From: Hyphomicrobiales bacterium
GTDB taxonomy: Bacteria; Pseudomonadota; Alphaproteobacteria; Rhizobiales; Beijerinckiaceae
Direction: 5' to 3'
Assembly: GCA_027483945.1 (NCBI GenBank)
Contig: JAIXTM010000013.1
Span: 1 to 64,000 of the forward strand
DNA length: 64,000 nt
The translations under genes were made by a program, and so were the position numbers. Below are positions 1 to 7,685 of the stretch, one piece after another; position 1 is the first letter of the stretch; the number at the start of each line of letters is the position of its first letter. A model generated the notes under the pieces. The model was not told where the DNA came from. It was given only the letters and a program-made list of their open reading frames with translations, and did no database searches.

Positions 1-454
1 CCGTCCTCCCGGGAGCGGATTGCAAGTCCGCCCGCAGGCAACCGCCTCTCCCCGACAGTCAGGCATGCCTCCGGACGGCCACCCCTCGTGGAGAGAGGCG
101 CATAGGAATATATTCAATGGGTGGATTTGTCAAGATCGACATATTCGGCCCCTCCCGTCTCACCCCCGGCGGCCGCACACTCGTTGTCATCCCCGGCGAG
201 CGAAGCGAGGGAAGGGGATCCAGTCCAGCGCCGCCGCGCTCCACGCCCGGCCTTGTCCTGGATCCCCTTCCCCTGCGCGCCTTCGGCGCTCCGGCCGGGG
301 ATGACAGCGAGGATGGGATGACAGCGGCGCAGGCGACCACCCGCTTCGCCTGCGACCCGATGCCCGTGCGTCCGCGTGACCCGGCACGGTTTGAACCGGT
401 CCCTTTCGCGCCTATCATCCCCGCAGGCTGATGCCGGCCCGGAGGGACTGATCC
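1..454. other. Non-coding region upstream of the quinol oxidase operon
   Basis: I see no convincing gene here. Reading frames across it have no recognisable protein character and overlap a large palindrome (185-306). The stretch about 100-135 is AT-rich relative to the rest and could hold a promoter for the operon starting at 455, but no clear -35/-10 pair or FNR-type box was seen. Bases 14-35 resemble a tRNA-Cys anticodon arm, but no T-arm follows. Confidence 0.6.
185..306. repeat. 122-bp imperfect palindrome (intergenic repeat element)
   Basis: The outer arms tgtcatccccggc (185-197) and gccggggatgaca (294-306) are perfect 13-bp inverted repeats. An inner pair, gaaggggatccag (211-223) and ctggatccccttc (258-270), is also perfect. 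The nested design is typical of mobile palindromic elements in Rhizobiales genomes. As RNA it would form one long hairpin upstream of the oxidase operon. Whether it is a passive repeat or affects expression cannot be told from the sequence. Confidence 0.8.
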
Positions 455-1852
455 ATGCCGCTCGACGCAACCATGCTCGCCCGGATGCAGTTCGCCTTCA
501 CGGTGACGTTCCACATCATCTTCCCGGCCTTCACCATCGGCCTGTCGGCCTTCATCGCGACGCTGCTCGGCCGCTACCTCATCACCCGCGAGGAGCGCAT
601 CAAGCGCCTCGCGCGCTACTGGACGAAGATCTTCGCCGTGTCCTTCGCCATGGGCGTCGTCTCCGGCATCGTCCTGTCCTACCAGTTCGGCACCAACTGG
701 AGCCGGTTCTCCGTCGTCGTCGGCAACACGATCGGCCCGCTGATCGGCTACGAGGTCCTGACGGCCTTCTTCCTGGAAGCGACGTTCCTGGGGATCATGC
801 TGTTCGGCTGGAACCGCGTCTCGGACCGGCTGCATTTCATCGCGGCCTTGATGGTGGCGATCGGCACGGCGATCTCAGCCTTCTGGATCCTCTCCGCCAA
901 CAGCTGGATGCAGTATCCGACCGGCCACGAGGTGCGGAATGGCATCGCCTATCCCGTGGACTGGTGGCAGATCGTCTTCAACCCAACCTTCCCGTTCCGC
1001 TTCGCCCATATGGTGACGGCGGCCTATCTGACGACGGCCGTCGTCGTCATTGCGGTCGGCGCGCGCCATCTCCTGGCCGGCCGTTTCCCGGACCAGTCCC
1101 GCACCATGATCAAGATGGGCCTTGCCCTGACGCTGATCCTGGCACCGGCGCAGGTGGTGATCGGCGACCTGCACGGCCTGGCGACCGCGCGCTACCAGCC
1201 GGCCAAGCTCGCCGCCATGGAGGGCCATTGGCCGGCGAGCGAGGTCGCCCCGCTCGTGCTCTTCGCCATTCCCAACGAGAAGGCGGAGCGCAACGACTGG
1301 GAGATCGCGATTCCCAAGCTCGGCTCCTTCATCCTCACCCATGACTGGAACGGCGTCTATCCGGGCCTGAAGAGCTTCCCCGCGGACGAGCGCCCGCCGG
1401 TCCTGCCGGTCTTCTTCGCCTTCCGCCTCATGGTGGGCATCGGCCTGTTCCTGGTCGCGATGGCCCTCTGGGGCGGGGTGCAGTGGTGGCGTGGCCGGCT
1501 CTTCGAGGACCGGTTGTGGCTGAAGACGGCGTCCTGGTCCTGGCCGCTCGGCTTCATCGCCATCGTGGCGGGCTGGATGGTGACCGAGATCGGCCGCCAG
1601 CCCTGGATCGCCACCGGCATCCTGCGCACGGCGGACGCGCGCTCGCCCGTCGCGGCGGAAACCGTGGCCCTGACGCTGGCCTTGTTCGTCGTCGTCTACG
1701 GCATCGTCTTCACCATGGGCATCCGCTACATCAATCTCCTGGTGAACAAGGGGCCGGACCCCGAGGCGACCGCCGATCCGCGCGGGCTGCCCAACCGCCC
1801 GCTCTCGGCCGCCGAGGATGCGGTCCGCGACGCCAAGCAGCAGGGGGCTTGA
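455..1852 (+). CDS. cydA: Cytochrome bd-type (cyanide-insensitive) ubiquinol oxidase subunit I
   Basis: Membrane subunit I of a terminal oxidase that oxidises ubiquinol and reduces oxygen to water without pumping protons. The 465-residue protein has multiple membrane helices. His20 in the segment FHIIFP matches the conserved N-terminal heme-ligand position of CydA, and the family signature GRQPW lies at 380-384. It is clearly shorter than E. coli CydA, which fits the CioA branch with a short quinol loop and lower cyanide sensitivity. The stop codon overlaps the start of subunit II (TGATG), so the two are translationally coupled. No cydX-like small gene or cydDC transporter genes are nearby. 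CIO branch assignment is inferred from length and sequence style. Confidence 0.95.
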   Translation: MPLDATMLARMQFAFTVTFHIIFPAFTIGLSAFIATLLGRYLITREERIKRLARYWTKIFAVSFAMGVVSGIVLSYQFGTNWSRFSVVVGNTIGPLIGYEVLTAFFLEATFLGIMLFGWNRVSDRLHFIAALMVAIGTAISAFWILSANSWMQYPTGHEVRNGIAYPVDWWQIVFNPTFPFRFAHMVTAAYLTTAVVVIAVGARHLLAGRFPDQSRTMIKMGLALTLILAPAQVVIGDLHGLATARYQPAKLAAMEGHWPASEVAPLVLFAIPNEKAERNDWEIAIPKLGSFILTHDWNGVYPGLKSFPADERPPVLPVFFAFRLMVGIGLFLVAMALWGGVQWWRGRLFEDRLWLKTASWSWPLGFIAIVAGWMVTEIGRQPWIATGILRTADARSPVAAETVALTLALFVVVYGIVFTMGIRYINLLVNKGPDPEATADPRGLPNRPLSAAEDAVRDAKQQGA

Positions 1853-2859
1853 TGATGGAACCCTATCTGCCCGTGATCTGGGCCGGGCTCATCGCCACGG
1901 CCGTCGCCCTCTACGTCATCCTCGACGGTTTCGACCTCGGCATCGGCATCCTGTTCCCGACGACGCCCGACGAGCGCCAGCGCGACCAGATGATGAACTC
2001 TGTCGCGCCGTTCTGGGACGGCAACGAGACCTGGCTGGTCCTTGGCGGCGGCGGCCTTTGGGTCGCCTTCCCGCAGGCCTATGCCGTCATCATGCCGGCG
2101 CTCTACATCCCGGTCATCCTGATGCTGCTGGGGCTGATCTTCCGCGGCGTCGCCTTCGAATTCCGCTGGGTGGCGAAGCCTCGCCACACGGTCTGGGACG
2201 TCGCCTTCGCCGGCGGCTCGATCACCGCCGCCTTCTTCCAGGGCGTGATCCTCGGCGGCCTCCTCCAGGGCATCAACGTCGTCAACGGCGAGTTCGCCGG
2301 CGGCTCGTTCGACTGGCTGCGCCCGTTCCCGATCCTGTGCGGCATCGGCGTCGTGGCGGGATACGGGCTGATCGGCTGCGGCTGGCTGACCATGCGCATC
2401 GAGGGCGCGACCGCCGACCATGCGCGCGCCCTGGTGCGGCCGCTGCTCGTCGTCGTCGCGATCTGCGCCGCGCTCGTCAGCCTGTGGACGCCCTATGCCT
2501 TCCCGCGCATCGCCGAGATCTGGTTCGGGTGGCCGAACATCCTTTATCTCTGGCCGCTGCCGGTCCTGACCGGAGCGCTTGCGCTCTATATCTGGATCCA
2601 GGCGAAGAGGGACCATTCGGCCCGCATCTTCACCGCCACGATCAGCATTTTTCTGCTCTGCTATGCGGGGCTGGCCATCTCCAATTTCCCTTACCTCGTG
2701 CCGCCGACCCTGACGATCTGGGACACCGCGGCCGTCCCGGCGGCGCAGATGTTCCTGCTCGTGGGGACGCTCGTGCTGCTGCCCATGGTGCTGGGCTACA
2801 CGTTCTTCATCTATTGGACGTTCCGGGCCAAGTTGAAGGACGGCGAGGGCTATCACTAA
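1852..2859 (+). CDS. cydB: Cytochrome bd-type ubiquinol oxidase subunit II
   Basis: Second membrane subunit of the quinol oxidase, forming a heterodimer with the product of the gene before it. The 335-residue protein starts MMEPYLPVIW and has the subunit II N-terminal pattern with helix 1 ending in LDGFDLGIG, followed by several more hydrophobic helices. The first of two adjacent ATG codons overlaps the upstream stop; the second (1855) is an equally good start. After the stop, a GGAAC-N17-CGTT site begins within 12 bp, so the next gene probably has its own promoter. Confidence 0.95.
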   Translation: MMEPYLPVIWAGLIATAVALYVILDGFDLGIGILFPTTPDERQRDQMMNSVAPFWDGNETWLVLGGGGLWVAFPQAYAVIMPALYIPVILMLLGLIFRGVAFEFRWVAKPRHTVWDVAFAGGSITAAFFQGVILGGLLQGINVVNGEFAGGSFDWLRPFPILCGIGVVAGYGLIGCGWLTMRIEGATADHARALVRPLLVVVAICAALVSLWTPYAFPRIAEIWFGWPNILYLWPLPVLTGALALYIWIQAKRDHSARIFTATISIFLLCYAGLAISNFPYLVPPTLTIWDTAAVPAAQMFLLVGTLVLLPMVLGYTFFIYWTFRAKLKDGEGYH

Positions 2860-2870
2860 TCTGGCCTAAC

Positions 2871-2896
2871 GGAACGGCGGCGCGGCTTGCGCCGTT
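2871..2896 (+). promoter_or_regulatory. Candidate EcfG (general stress sigma factor) promoter for the ypfJ-like gene
   Basis: GGAAC (2871-2875), a 17-nt spacer, then CGTT (2893-2896) matches the alphaproteobacterial EcfG/SigT consensus GGAAC-N16-17-CGTT and lies 41 bp before the ATG at 2938. Caution: the same bases form a hairpin (aacggcg 2873-2879 with cgccgtt 2890-2896), so a role as a weak terminator of the oxidase operon is an alternative. Confidence 0.5.
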
Positions 2897-2937
2897 GACC
2901 GGCGCCGCGAGACGGCGGCGTCCCAAGGAGAGCACCG

Positions 2938-3837
2938 ATGCGCTGGGAAGATTTCCGCAGCTCCGACAACGTGGAGGACCGGCGCGGCGAGGGCGGCGGC
3001 TTCCGTCTGCCGGGCGGCGGCGGGGGCAGGGGGCTCGGGCTCGGCACGATCGTGGTGCTCGGCCTCGTCGGCTGGGCGCTTGGCATCGACCCGCGCATCC
3101 TGATCGGCGGCGCGGAGATGATCTCCGGCGGCGGAGGTCCGGCCTTCCAGCAGGAGGCGCCGCGCCGCTCGGGTCCTTCGGCCCCACCCACCGACGAGAT
3201 GGGGCGTTTCGCCGCCGCGATCCTCGGCAACACCGAGGACGTGTGGAACAGGATCCTGCCCGAGCAGATCAACCGCCAGTACCGCAATCCGCGGCTTGTC
3301 CTGTTCACCGGCCAGTCCAATTCCGGCTGCGGCTTCGCCCAGTCGGCGATGGGGCCGTTCTACTGCCCGCTCGACGAGACGGTCTATATCGACCTGACCT
3401 TCTTCCAGGAGATGCGGACAAGGTTCGGAGCCAGCGGCGACTTCGCCTATGCCTATGTCATCGCCCATGAGGTCGGCCACCACGTGGAGAACGTGATGGG
3501 CATCCTGCCGCGCGTGCAGGAGATACAGCGCCGGGTCGACCGGCGCGAGGCCAACCAGCTCTCCGTCAAGGTCGAGCTCATGGCCGATTGCCTGGCCGGC
3601 GTCTGGGCCTTCCATTCCAACCAGCGATGGAAATCGCTCGAGGAGGGCGACGTGGAGGAGGCGATGAACGCCGCCTCCGCCATCGGCGACGACAAGCTGC
3701 AGAAGCAGGCCCAGGGGCGCGTCTTGCCCGACAGCTTCACCCACGGCTCGTCCGCCCAGCGGGTGCGCTGGTTCATGACCGGCATGAAAGGCGGCGACGT
3801 GCGCCGCTGCGACACGTTCCGCGCCGAGCAGCTCTGA
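2938..3837 (+). CDS. ypfJ: YpfJ-like neutral zinc metallopeptidase
   Basis: Predicted zinc-dependent peptidase of the YpfJ/KPN_02809 family; substrates of the family are not established. The 299-residue protein begins MRWEDFRSSDN, typical of the family, followed by a Gly/Arg-rich stretch and one hydrophobic segment (about residues 35-55) that likely anchors it in the inner membrane. HEVGHH at 177-182 is the zincin motif, with two zinc-binding histidines and the catalytic glutamate. Further signatures include the cysteine-bearing segments around SGCGFAQS and YCPLDE. A strong ribosome binding site (aaggaga) precedes the ATG. It appears to be transcribed alone, possibly from a general-stress promoter just upstream. 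Confidence 0.9.
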   Translation: MRWEDFRSSDNVEDRRGEGGGFRLPGGGGGRGLGLGTIVVLGLVGWALGIDPRILIGGAEMISGGGGPAFQQEAPRRSGPSAPPTDEMGRFAAAILGNTEDVWNRILPEQINRQYRNPRLVLFTGQSNSGCGFAQSAMGPFYCPLDETVYIDLTFFQEMRTRFGASGDFAYAYVIAHEVGHHVENVMGILPRVQEIQRRVDRREANQLSVKVELMADCLAGVWAFHSNQRWKSLEEGDVEEAMNAASAIGDDKLQKQAQGRVLPDSFTHGSSAQRVRWFMTGMKGGDVRRCDTFRAEQL

Positions 3838-3841
3838 ACGA

Positions 3842-4348
3842 TCAGGCCCGGCCGACCGCGTCGATGGCGATGGGCAGCCGGCGCACGCGGCCGGCAAGGG
3901 CCGGCGCCGTCAGCACCTCCCGGGAGACCAGGAGGCCCGGCGTCAGCGCGCGCGGCGCGAGGATATCGGCCGCCGCATGGGCGACGCGCAGCGGCAGTGA
4001 GGCCGGCCGGCGCCGGAAGCGCGCGAGCCGCGGCGAATAGGCGAGCAATGCCTGCTCGGCCTCCGGAATCCAGCCCGGCTCCATCCTGTCGCCCGCCTCC
4101 AGGAGGAGCAGCCACCGGCCGCGCGCATGCGACGCCGCCTGTCGCCATCCGTCCGCGCCACCCGCATCCGCGACCAGGCCGACGCCTGCCGCGTCGGCGA
4201 CATGGGCGATCGCCTCGTCGGCCTTCGGCGCGAGGACGACCGCGTCCCCCACCAGGCCATGGACGACGGCGGGAACGAGGGCGGTGAGGGTGAGGCCGAG
4301 CAGCTCGACCGGCTGGCCGGCCTGGGCACGGATGAGAACGCTGATCAT
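3842..4348 (-). CDS. Small glycosyltransferase family 2-like protein
   Basis: A 168-residue protein starting MISVLIRAQAG. It has the shortened GT-A-like layout I associate with a group of rhizobial glycosyltransferase-like proteins: an N-terminal beta strand, a stretch about VVLAPKADE, then LLLLEAGDRMEPGW where a normal family 2 enzyme has its DXD metal site. The acidic motif is reduced to EAGD, so catalysis is uncertain. I chose the ATG at 4348 because the extension upstream (MRDAKMVWCS) is not family-like and would run into the regulatory region. Divergent from the radical SAM gene; the SOS-type box at 4407-4421 lies between them. Convergent with ypfJ, which ends 4 bp away. Confidence 0.65.
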   Translation of the reverse strand: MISVLIRAQAGQPVELLGLTLTALVPAVVHGLVGDAVVLAPKADEAIAHVADAAGVGLVADAGGADGWRQAASHARGRWLLLLEAGDRMEPGWIPEAEQALLAYSPRLARFRRRPASLPLRVAHAAADILAPRALTPGLLVSREVLTAPALAGRVRRLPIAIDAVGRA

Positions 4349-4406
4349 TGCGCTGCACCATACCATTTTTGCATCGCGCAAGCCAAACGCCGGAACTGCT
4401 TGCCAT

Positions 4407-4421
4407 GTTCTGTATTTGTTC
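4407..4421 (+). promoter_or_regulatory. Candidate LexA (SOS) box, GTTC-N7-GTTC
   Basis: GTTC (4407-4410), seven bases, GTTC (4418-4421) is an exact match to the direct-repeat LexA box established for Alphaproteobacteria. It sits 46 bp before the radical SAM gene and 58 bp before the divergent glycosyltransferase-like gene, in an AT-richer stretch that looks like a promoter. About one such match is expected by chance per window on both strands, so position in a short intergenic gap next to a repair-linked gene is the main support. Confidence 0.7.
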
Positions 4422-4467
4422 TAGTATCGGGTTCCGCTGAAGCGGATTTGATTCCCAGGAGGGTGAC

Positions 4468-5706
4468 ATGTCCCGCGAGGGCGACATGGCGAAGACGGGC
4501 CGGAGCGGAGCCCTGCGCCCGCGGCGCGCGGAGCGGCCGCAGGCGCGCAGCCGCGGCGGCGACGACCGCGTGAGCGGGCTCGTGCGCGAGCTGTCGCGCC
4601 CGTCCGATCCGTTCGCCCATGTGGGCCACCGGCTCGATCCCGACCGGCGCCGCGGCCGCGGCGCGACGGTCAATCCCGCCGCGCGCTTCGAGCCCACCGT
4701 CGCGGTGGAGGAGGATGACGGCTGGGGCGTGATGGAGGCGGCGGCGCCGTTCCGCACCGAGGTCGCCATCGAGACCCCGCGCACGATCATCACGCGCAAC
4801 GACAGCCCGGACATCTCCTTCGACCGCTCGGTGAATCCGTATCGCGGCTGCGAGCATGGCTGCGTCTACTGTTTCGCCCGCCCGACCCATGCCTTCATGG
4901 GCCTGTCGCCGGGGCTCGATTTCGAGAGCAAGCTCTTCGCCAAGCCCAATGCCGCGGCTTTGCTGCAGAAGGAGCTGTCGGCGAAGAATTACGAGCCGCG
5001 CACCATCGCCATCGGCACCAACACCGATCCCTACCAGCCCATCGAGCGGAAGTTCCGCATCATGCGGCAGGTGCTGGAGGTGCTGGCGGCGGCGAGCCAT
5101 CCGGTCGGCATCGTCACCAAGTCGGGCCTGGTCGCGCGGGACATCGACATCCTGGCGCCGATGGCGGCCAGGGGCCTCGCCAAGGTCGCGATCTCGGTGA
5201 CGACGCTGGACCCGGCTCTGGCGCGGGTCATGGAGCCGCGCGCGGCGACGCCCGCCAAGCGCATCGAGGCGATCCGCCAGCTCACCGAGGCGGGGATTCC
5301 GGTCACGGTGATGACCGCCCCCATCGTGCCGGCGATCAACGACCACGAGATCGAGCGCATCCTGGAAGCGGCCTATGCCGCCGGCGCGCGCGAGGCCGGC
5401 TACGTCCTCCTGCGCCTGCCGCTGGAGCTCAAGGACATCTTCCGGGACTGGCTCGCCGCCAACTTCCCGGACAAGATGAAGCACGTCATGTCGCTGGTCC
5501 GCTCAACCCGCGGCGGCAAGGAATACGATGCGGACTGGACGCAGCGGCAGATCGGCACCGGGCCCTATGCCTGGATGATCGGCCGGCGCTTCGAGGTCGC
5601 CGCCAGGCGCATCGGCTTCAATGCCCGCCGCACCCGGTTGCGCACGGACCTGTTCCAGCCGCCCGTGCCCGAGGCCGCCGCCCGGAAGCAGCTCGAACTG
5701 TTCTGA
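4468..5706 (+). CDS. PA0069-family radical SAM protein (SplB-like, COG1533)
   Basis: Radical SAM enzyme of the PA0069 family, distantly related to spore photoproduct lyase; the reaction is not established. The 412-residue protein has a basic, low-complexity N-terminus (about 1-75) and then the iron-sulfur motif C128-X3-C132-X2-C135 (RGCEHGCVYCFARPTH) that binds the 4Fe-4S cluster used to cleave S-adenosylmethionine. Downstream are the usual barrel segments (AIGTNTDPYQPIE; GIVTKSGLVARDIDIL). A good Shine-Dalgarno (aggagg) precedes the ATG. The SOS-type box upstream suggests induction by DNA damage, consistent with the DNA repair photolyase label of its orthologous group; that link is inference. 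Confidence 0.9.
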   Translation: MSREGDMAKTGRSGALRPRRAERPQARSRGGDDRVSGLVRELSRPSDPFAHVGHRLDPDRRRGRGATVNPAARFEPTVAVEEDDGWGVMEAAAPFRTEVAIETPRTIITRNDSPDISFDRSVNPYRGCEHGCVYCFARPTHAFMGLSPGLDFESKLFAKPNAAALLQKELSAKNYEPRTIAIGTNTDPYQPIERKFRIMRQVLEVLAAASHPVGIVTKSGLVARDIDILAPMAARGLAKVAISVTTLDPALARVMEPRAATPAKRIEAIRQLTEAGIPVTVMTAPIVPAINDHEIERILEAAYAAGAREAGYVLLRLPLELKDIFRDWLAANFPDKMKHVMSLVRSTRGGKEYDADWTQRQIGTGPYAWMIGRRFEVAARRIGFNARRTRLRTDLFQPPVPEAAARKQLELF

Positions 5707-5717
5707 AGGAAGAGCCC

Positions 5718-6152
5718 ATGTCCGTCCCGCCCCGCGTCACGCTGATCACGCTCGGCGTGGCGGACCTCGCCCGCGCCGTCGCCTTCTATGAGCGGCTGGG
5801 CTGGCGCCGGTCGGTCTCGGCGGGCGGCGAGGGCGTCGCCTTCTTCGCGCTCGACCATGTCGTGCTCGGCCTCTTTCCCCGCGCCGACCTCGCGGCGGAC
5901 GCCCATGTGAAGGACACGCCGCCGGGCTTCTCCGGCGTCACGCTCGCCATCAACATGGGAAGCGAGTCCGCGGTGGATGCGGTGATCGCCGCCGCCCACG
6001 CCGCCGGCGCCTCGGTGCCCAAGCCTGCCGACAAGGTCTTCTGGGGCGGCTATTCAGGCTATTTCGCCGATCCGGACGGCCATCTCTGGGAGGTGGCCCA
6101 CAACCCGTTCTTCCCCATGGACGCCGAAGGCAGGGTCGTCCTGCCGAATTGA
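5718..6152 (+). CDS. VOC (glyoxalase/bleomycin resistance) superfamily protein
   Basis: A 144-residue vicinal oxygen chelate fold protein. It begins with a typical strand (RVTLITLGVADLARAVAFYERLGW) and ends with the second metal-binding half (GYSGYFADPDGHLWEVAHNPFF), where the Glu in WEVAHNP is a usual metal ligand. Substrate unknown; such proteins include glyoxalases, dioxygenases and resistance proteins. It lies 11 bp behind the radical SAM gene with its own ribosome binding site (aaggaag) and is probably co-transcribed with it. Confidence 0.85.
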   Translation: MSVPPRVTLITLGVADLARAVAFYERLGWRRSVSAGGEGVAFFALDHVVLGLFPRADLAADAHVKDTPPGFSGVTLAINMGSESAVDAVIAAAHAAGASVPKPADKVFWGGYSGYFADPDGHLWEVAHNPFFPMDAEGRVVLPN

Positions 6153-6159
6153 ATTCGCC

Positions 6160-6630
6160 TTAATCTGCTGGGACACGTTGGTCGCTGTTCAGATGCGCAT
6201 GAACGTACAGCGACAGGTGACGGACGTGGGTGCCCCAATGAACGTCATGCAGAGATCGAAACGCCCAACGGGCGTCTTCACCGCTGGTGTTTTCGAAGCG
6301 CCAGAGAACCTCTTGGAGATCTAGGACGATATCGGCAAGGTCGTCGATGGCGTCGCCGATCAACGGCGCATCCTGTGAAACTGGCAGCGGATTGACTGCA
6401 GAATAGTAGCCAAGATCTGGCAGGCGTTTTTGGAGCGACTTGTAAACTTCAGCGTACTCTGCTTGTGGCGGAGCACGGGTATGGCCGGCTGGAGAACCAT
6501 CCGGCGTTTCATGATACGCAGAAATAAGAGTGTCGAGCGCCTTTTGTATATCAGCTACAGAAACCGTTTGCTGTTCCAAAACGACGTGAAGAAACTGATT
6601 TACAGCATCAAGTGTTCGATCGCCTGACAT
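6160..6630 (-). CDS. DUF5063 domain protein in a low-GC patch
   Basis: A 156-residue soluble protein with the DUF5063 pattern: a helical N-terminus and a C-terminal segment IDDLADIVLDLQEVLWRFEN followed by WAFRSLHDVHWGTHVRHLSLYVHAHL. Function of the family is unknown. A hand count over 6361-6660 gives about 52% GC against about 68% in neighbouring housekeeping genes, and codon use is correspondingly AT-richer, so recent horizontal acquisition is likely. It is a single gene between the VOC gene (convergent, 7 bp away) and the uracil-DNA glycosylase gene, with no mobile element remnants seen at its borders. Confidence 0.75.
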   Translation of the reverse strand: MSGDRTLDAVNQFLHVVLEQQTVSVADIQKALDTLISAYHETPDGSPAGHTRAPPQAEYAEVYKSLQKRLPDLGYYSAVNPLPVSQDAPLIGDAIDDLADIVLDLQEVLWRFENTSGEDARWAFRSLHDVHWGTHVRHLSLYVHAHLNSDQRVPAD

Positions 6631-6684
6631 GCCGCATCATGACACGCGTGGCCGCTTTGCTCAATATTGTGCAAGCACGCCTTA

Positions 6685-7551
6685 CTATTCCTTTTTCTCC
6701 AGCGCCGCCTTCAGCGCCTTGAAGTCGCGCCAGGCGAGGCGCTTCTGGTGCGGGGCGCGCAGCAGATAGGCGGGGTGCAGCGTCGCCATCGCGCGGATCG
6801 TGCGTGTTCCCGTCGCGTATTCGGACCAGCGGCCCCGGCTCTTCAGGATCCCGTCGCGGCTCCCCAGCAGCGCCTGCGCGGAGGGGCCGCCGAGGCAGAC
6901 GAGGATGTCCGGGTCGCACAGCTCGATCTGCCGCTCGATGAACGGCCGGCAGATCGCGGCCTCCTGCGGCGTGGGCGTGCGGTTGCCGGGCGGGCGCCAC
7001 GGCACGATGTTGGCGATATAGGCCGAGCCGCGGTCGAGGCCGATCGCCTTCATCATCCGGTCGAGCAATTGCCCGGACCGGCCGACGAAGGGCAGGCCGG
7101 CGCGGTCCTCCTCGCCGCCGGGCGCCTCGCCGACGAACATGATGCGCGCCTGCGGATTGCCGTCGGCGAAGCAGAGCGACTTCGCGGTCAGGCGCAGCGC
7201 GCAGCCCTCGAAGGCTTCCAGCACGGCCCGCAGCTCCTCCAGGCTGGTCGCGGCGCGCGCAGCCGCGCGTGCCACCAGAGCCGATTCCTCCGCAGAGGCG
7301 GCGAGGGCCGGGTTCACCGCCGGAACAGCGAGAGAGGAGGCAGCGGGAGAGGAGGCAGCGGCGGGACAGGCGGGCGCGGGGCGCTCTCCGGGCTGGATCG
7401 GCGGCGCCTGCCGCGCCTGCCGTGACGCCATCTCGGCCGCCGATTCCGCGAAGCGGTCGTGCGGAGCCTCGTCCAAAGCCGCATCCACGCCGGATGCGAC
7501 GTGGAAATCGAGGATCGCTTCCAGGTTGCGGAGATCGGGCTCGGGCCTCAT
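6685..7551 (-). CDS. Uracil-DNA glycosylase, family 4-like
   Basis: Removes uracil from DNA to start base excision repair. The 288-residue protein has an N-terminal extension of about 100 residues, rich in Ala and Pro, then the UDG core: VGEAPGGEEDRAGLPFVGRSGQLLDRM (motif 1), NRTPTPQEAAICRPFIERQIEL and the C-terminal HPAYLLR motif. Family 4 enzymes usually use four cysteines for a 4Fe-4S cluster beginning with a CxxC pair; here only one cysteine (GCALRLTA) is at that site. I recall the same in other alphaproteobacterial members, so the cluster may be altered in this lineage. Transcribed away from the ETF-QO gene. Confidence 0.9.
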   Translation of the reverse strand: MRPEPDLRNLEAILDFHVASGVDAALDEAPHDRFAESAAEMASRQARQAPPIQPGERPAPACPAAASSPAASSLAVPAVNPALAASAEESALVARAAARAATSLEELRAVLEAFEGCALRLTAKSLCFADGNPQARIMFVGEAPGGEEDRAGLPFVGRSGQLLDRMMKAIGLDRGSAYIANIVPWRPPGNRTPTPQEAAICRPFIERQIELCDPDILVCLGGPSAQALLGSRDGILKSRGRWSEYATGTRTIRAMATLHPAYLLRAPHQKRLAWRDFKALKAALEKKE

Positions 7552-7635
7552 GGTCCAGTCTTAACCCGCCGGAAGGGCGGGAACGAGTCCCGAAAGCGGG
7601 CGCGGGACGATCGCCGCAATCCGCCGATGGGATCG

Positions 7636-7670
7636 TTGATCAAAGGCAGATGGTTCATATATAAACTATC
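7636..7670 (+). promoter_or_regulatory. Candidate promoter of ETF-QO with embedded palindrome
   Basis: ttgatc (7636-7641) and tataaa (7660-7665) with an 18-nt spacer form a plausible sigma-70 promoter ending about 20 bp before the ATG at 7686. The sequence gttcatatataaac (7653-7666) overlapping the -10 is a near-perfect palindrome, and the 18-mer gttcatatataaactatc matches 16 of 18 bases in front of the acyl-CoA dehydrogenase gene (41373-41390), suggesting a shared repressor site. Confidence 0.45.
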
Positions 7671-7685
7671 GCCAAGGGAGGAAGC

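Noticed and set aside
14-35. tRNA-Cys-like anticodon arm (gcgga ttGCAag tccgc)
   Set aside because: The stem and GCA loop fit, but no T-arm with a TTC loop or acceptor stem follows, and the D-arm side is cut by the window edge.
7581-7595. GAAC-N7-GAAA near the uracil-DNA glycosylase gene
   Set aside because: One mismatch to the LexA box; not counted.
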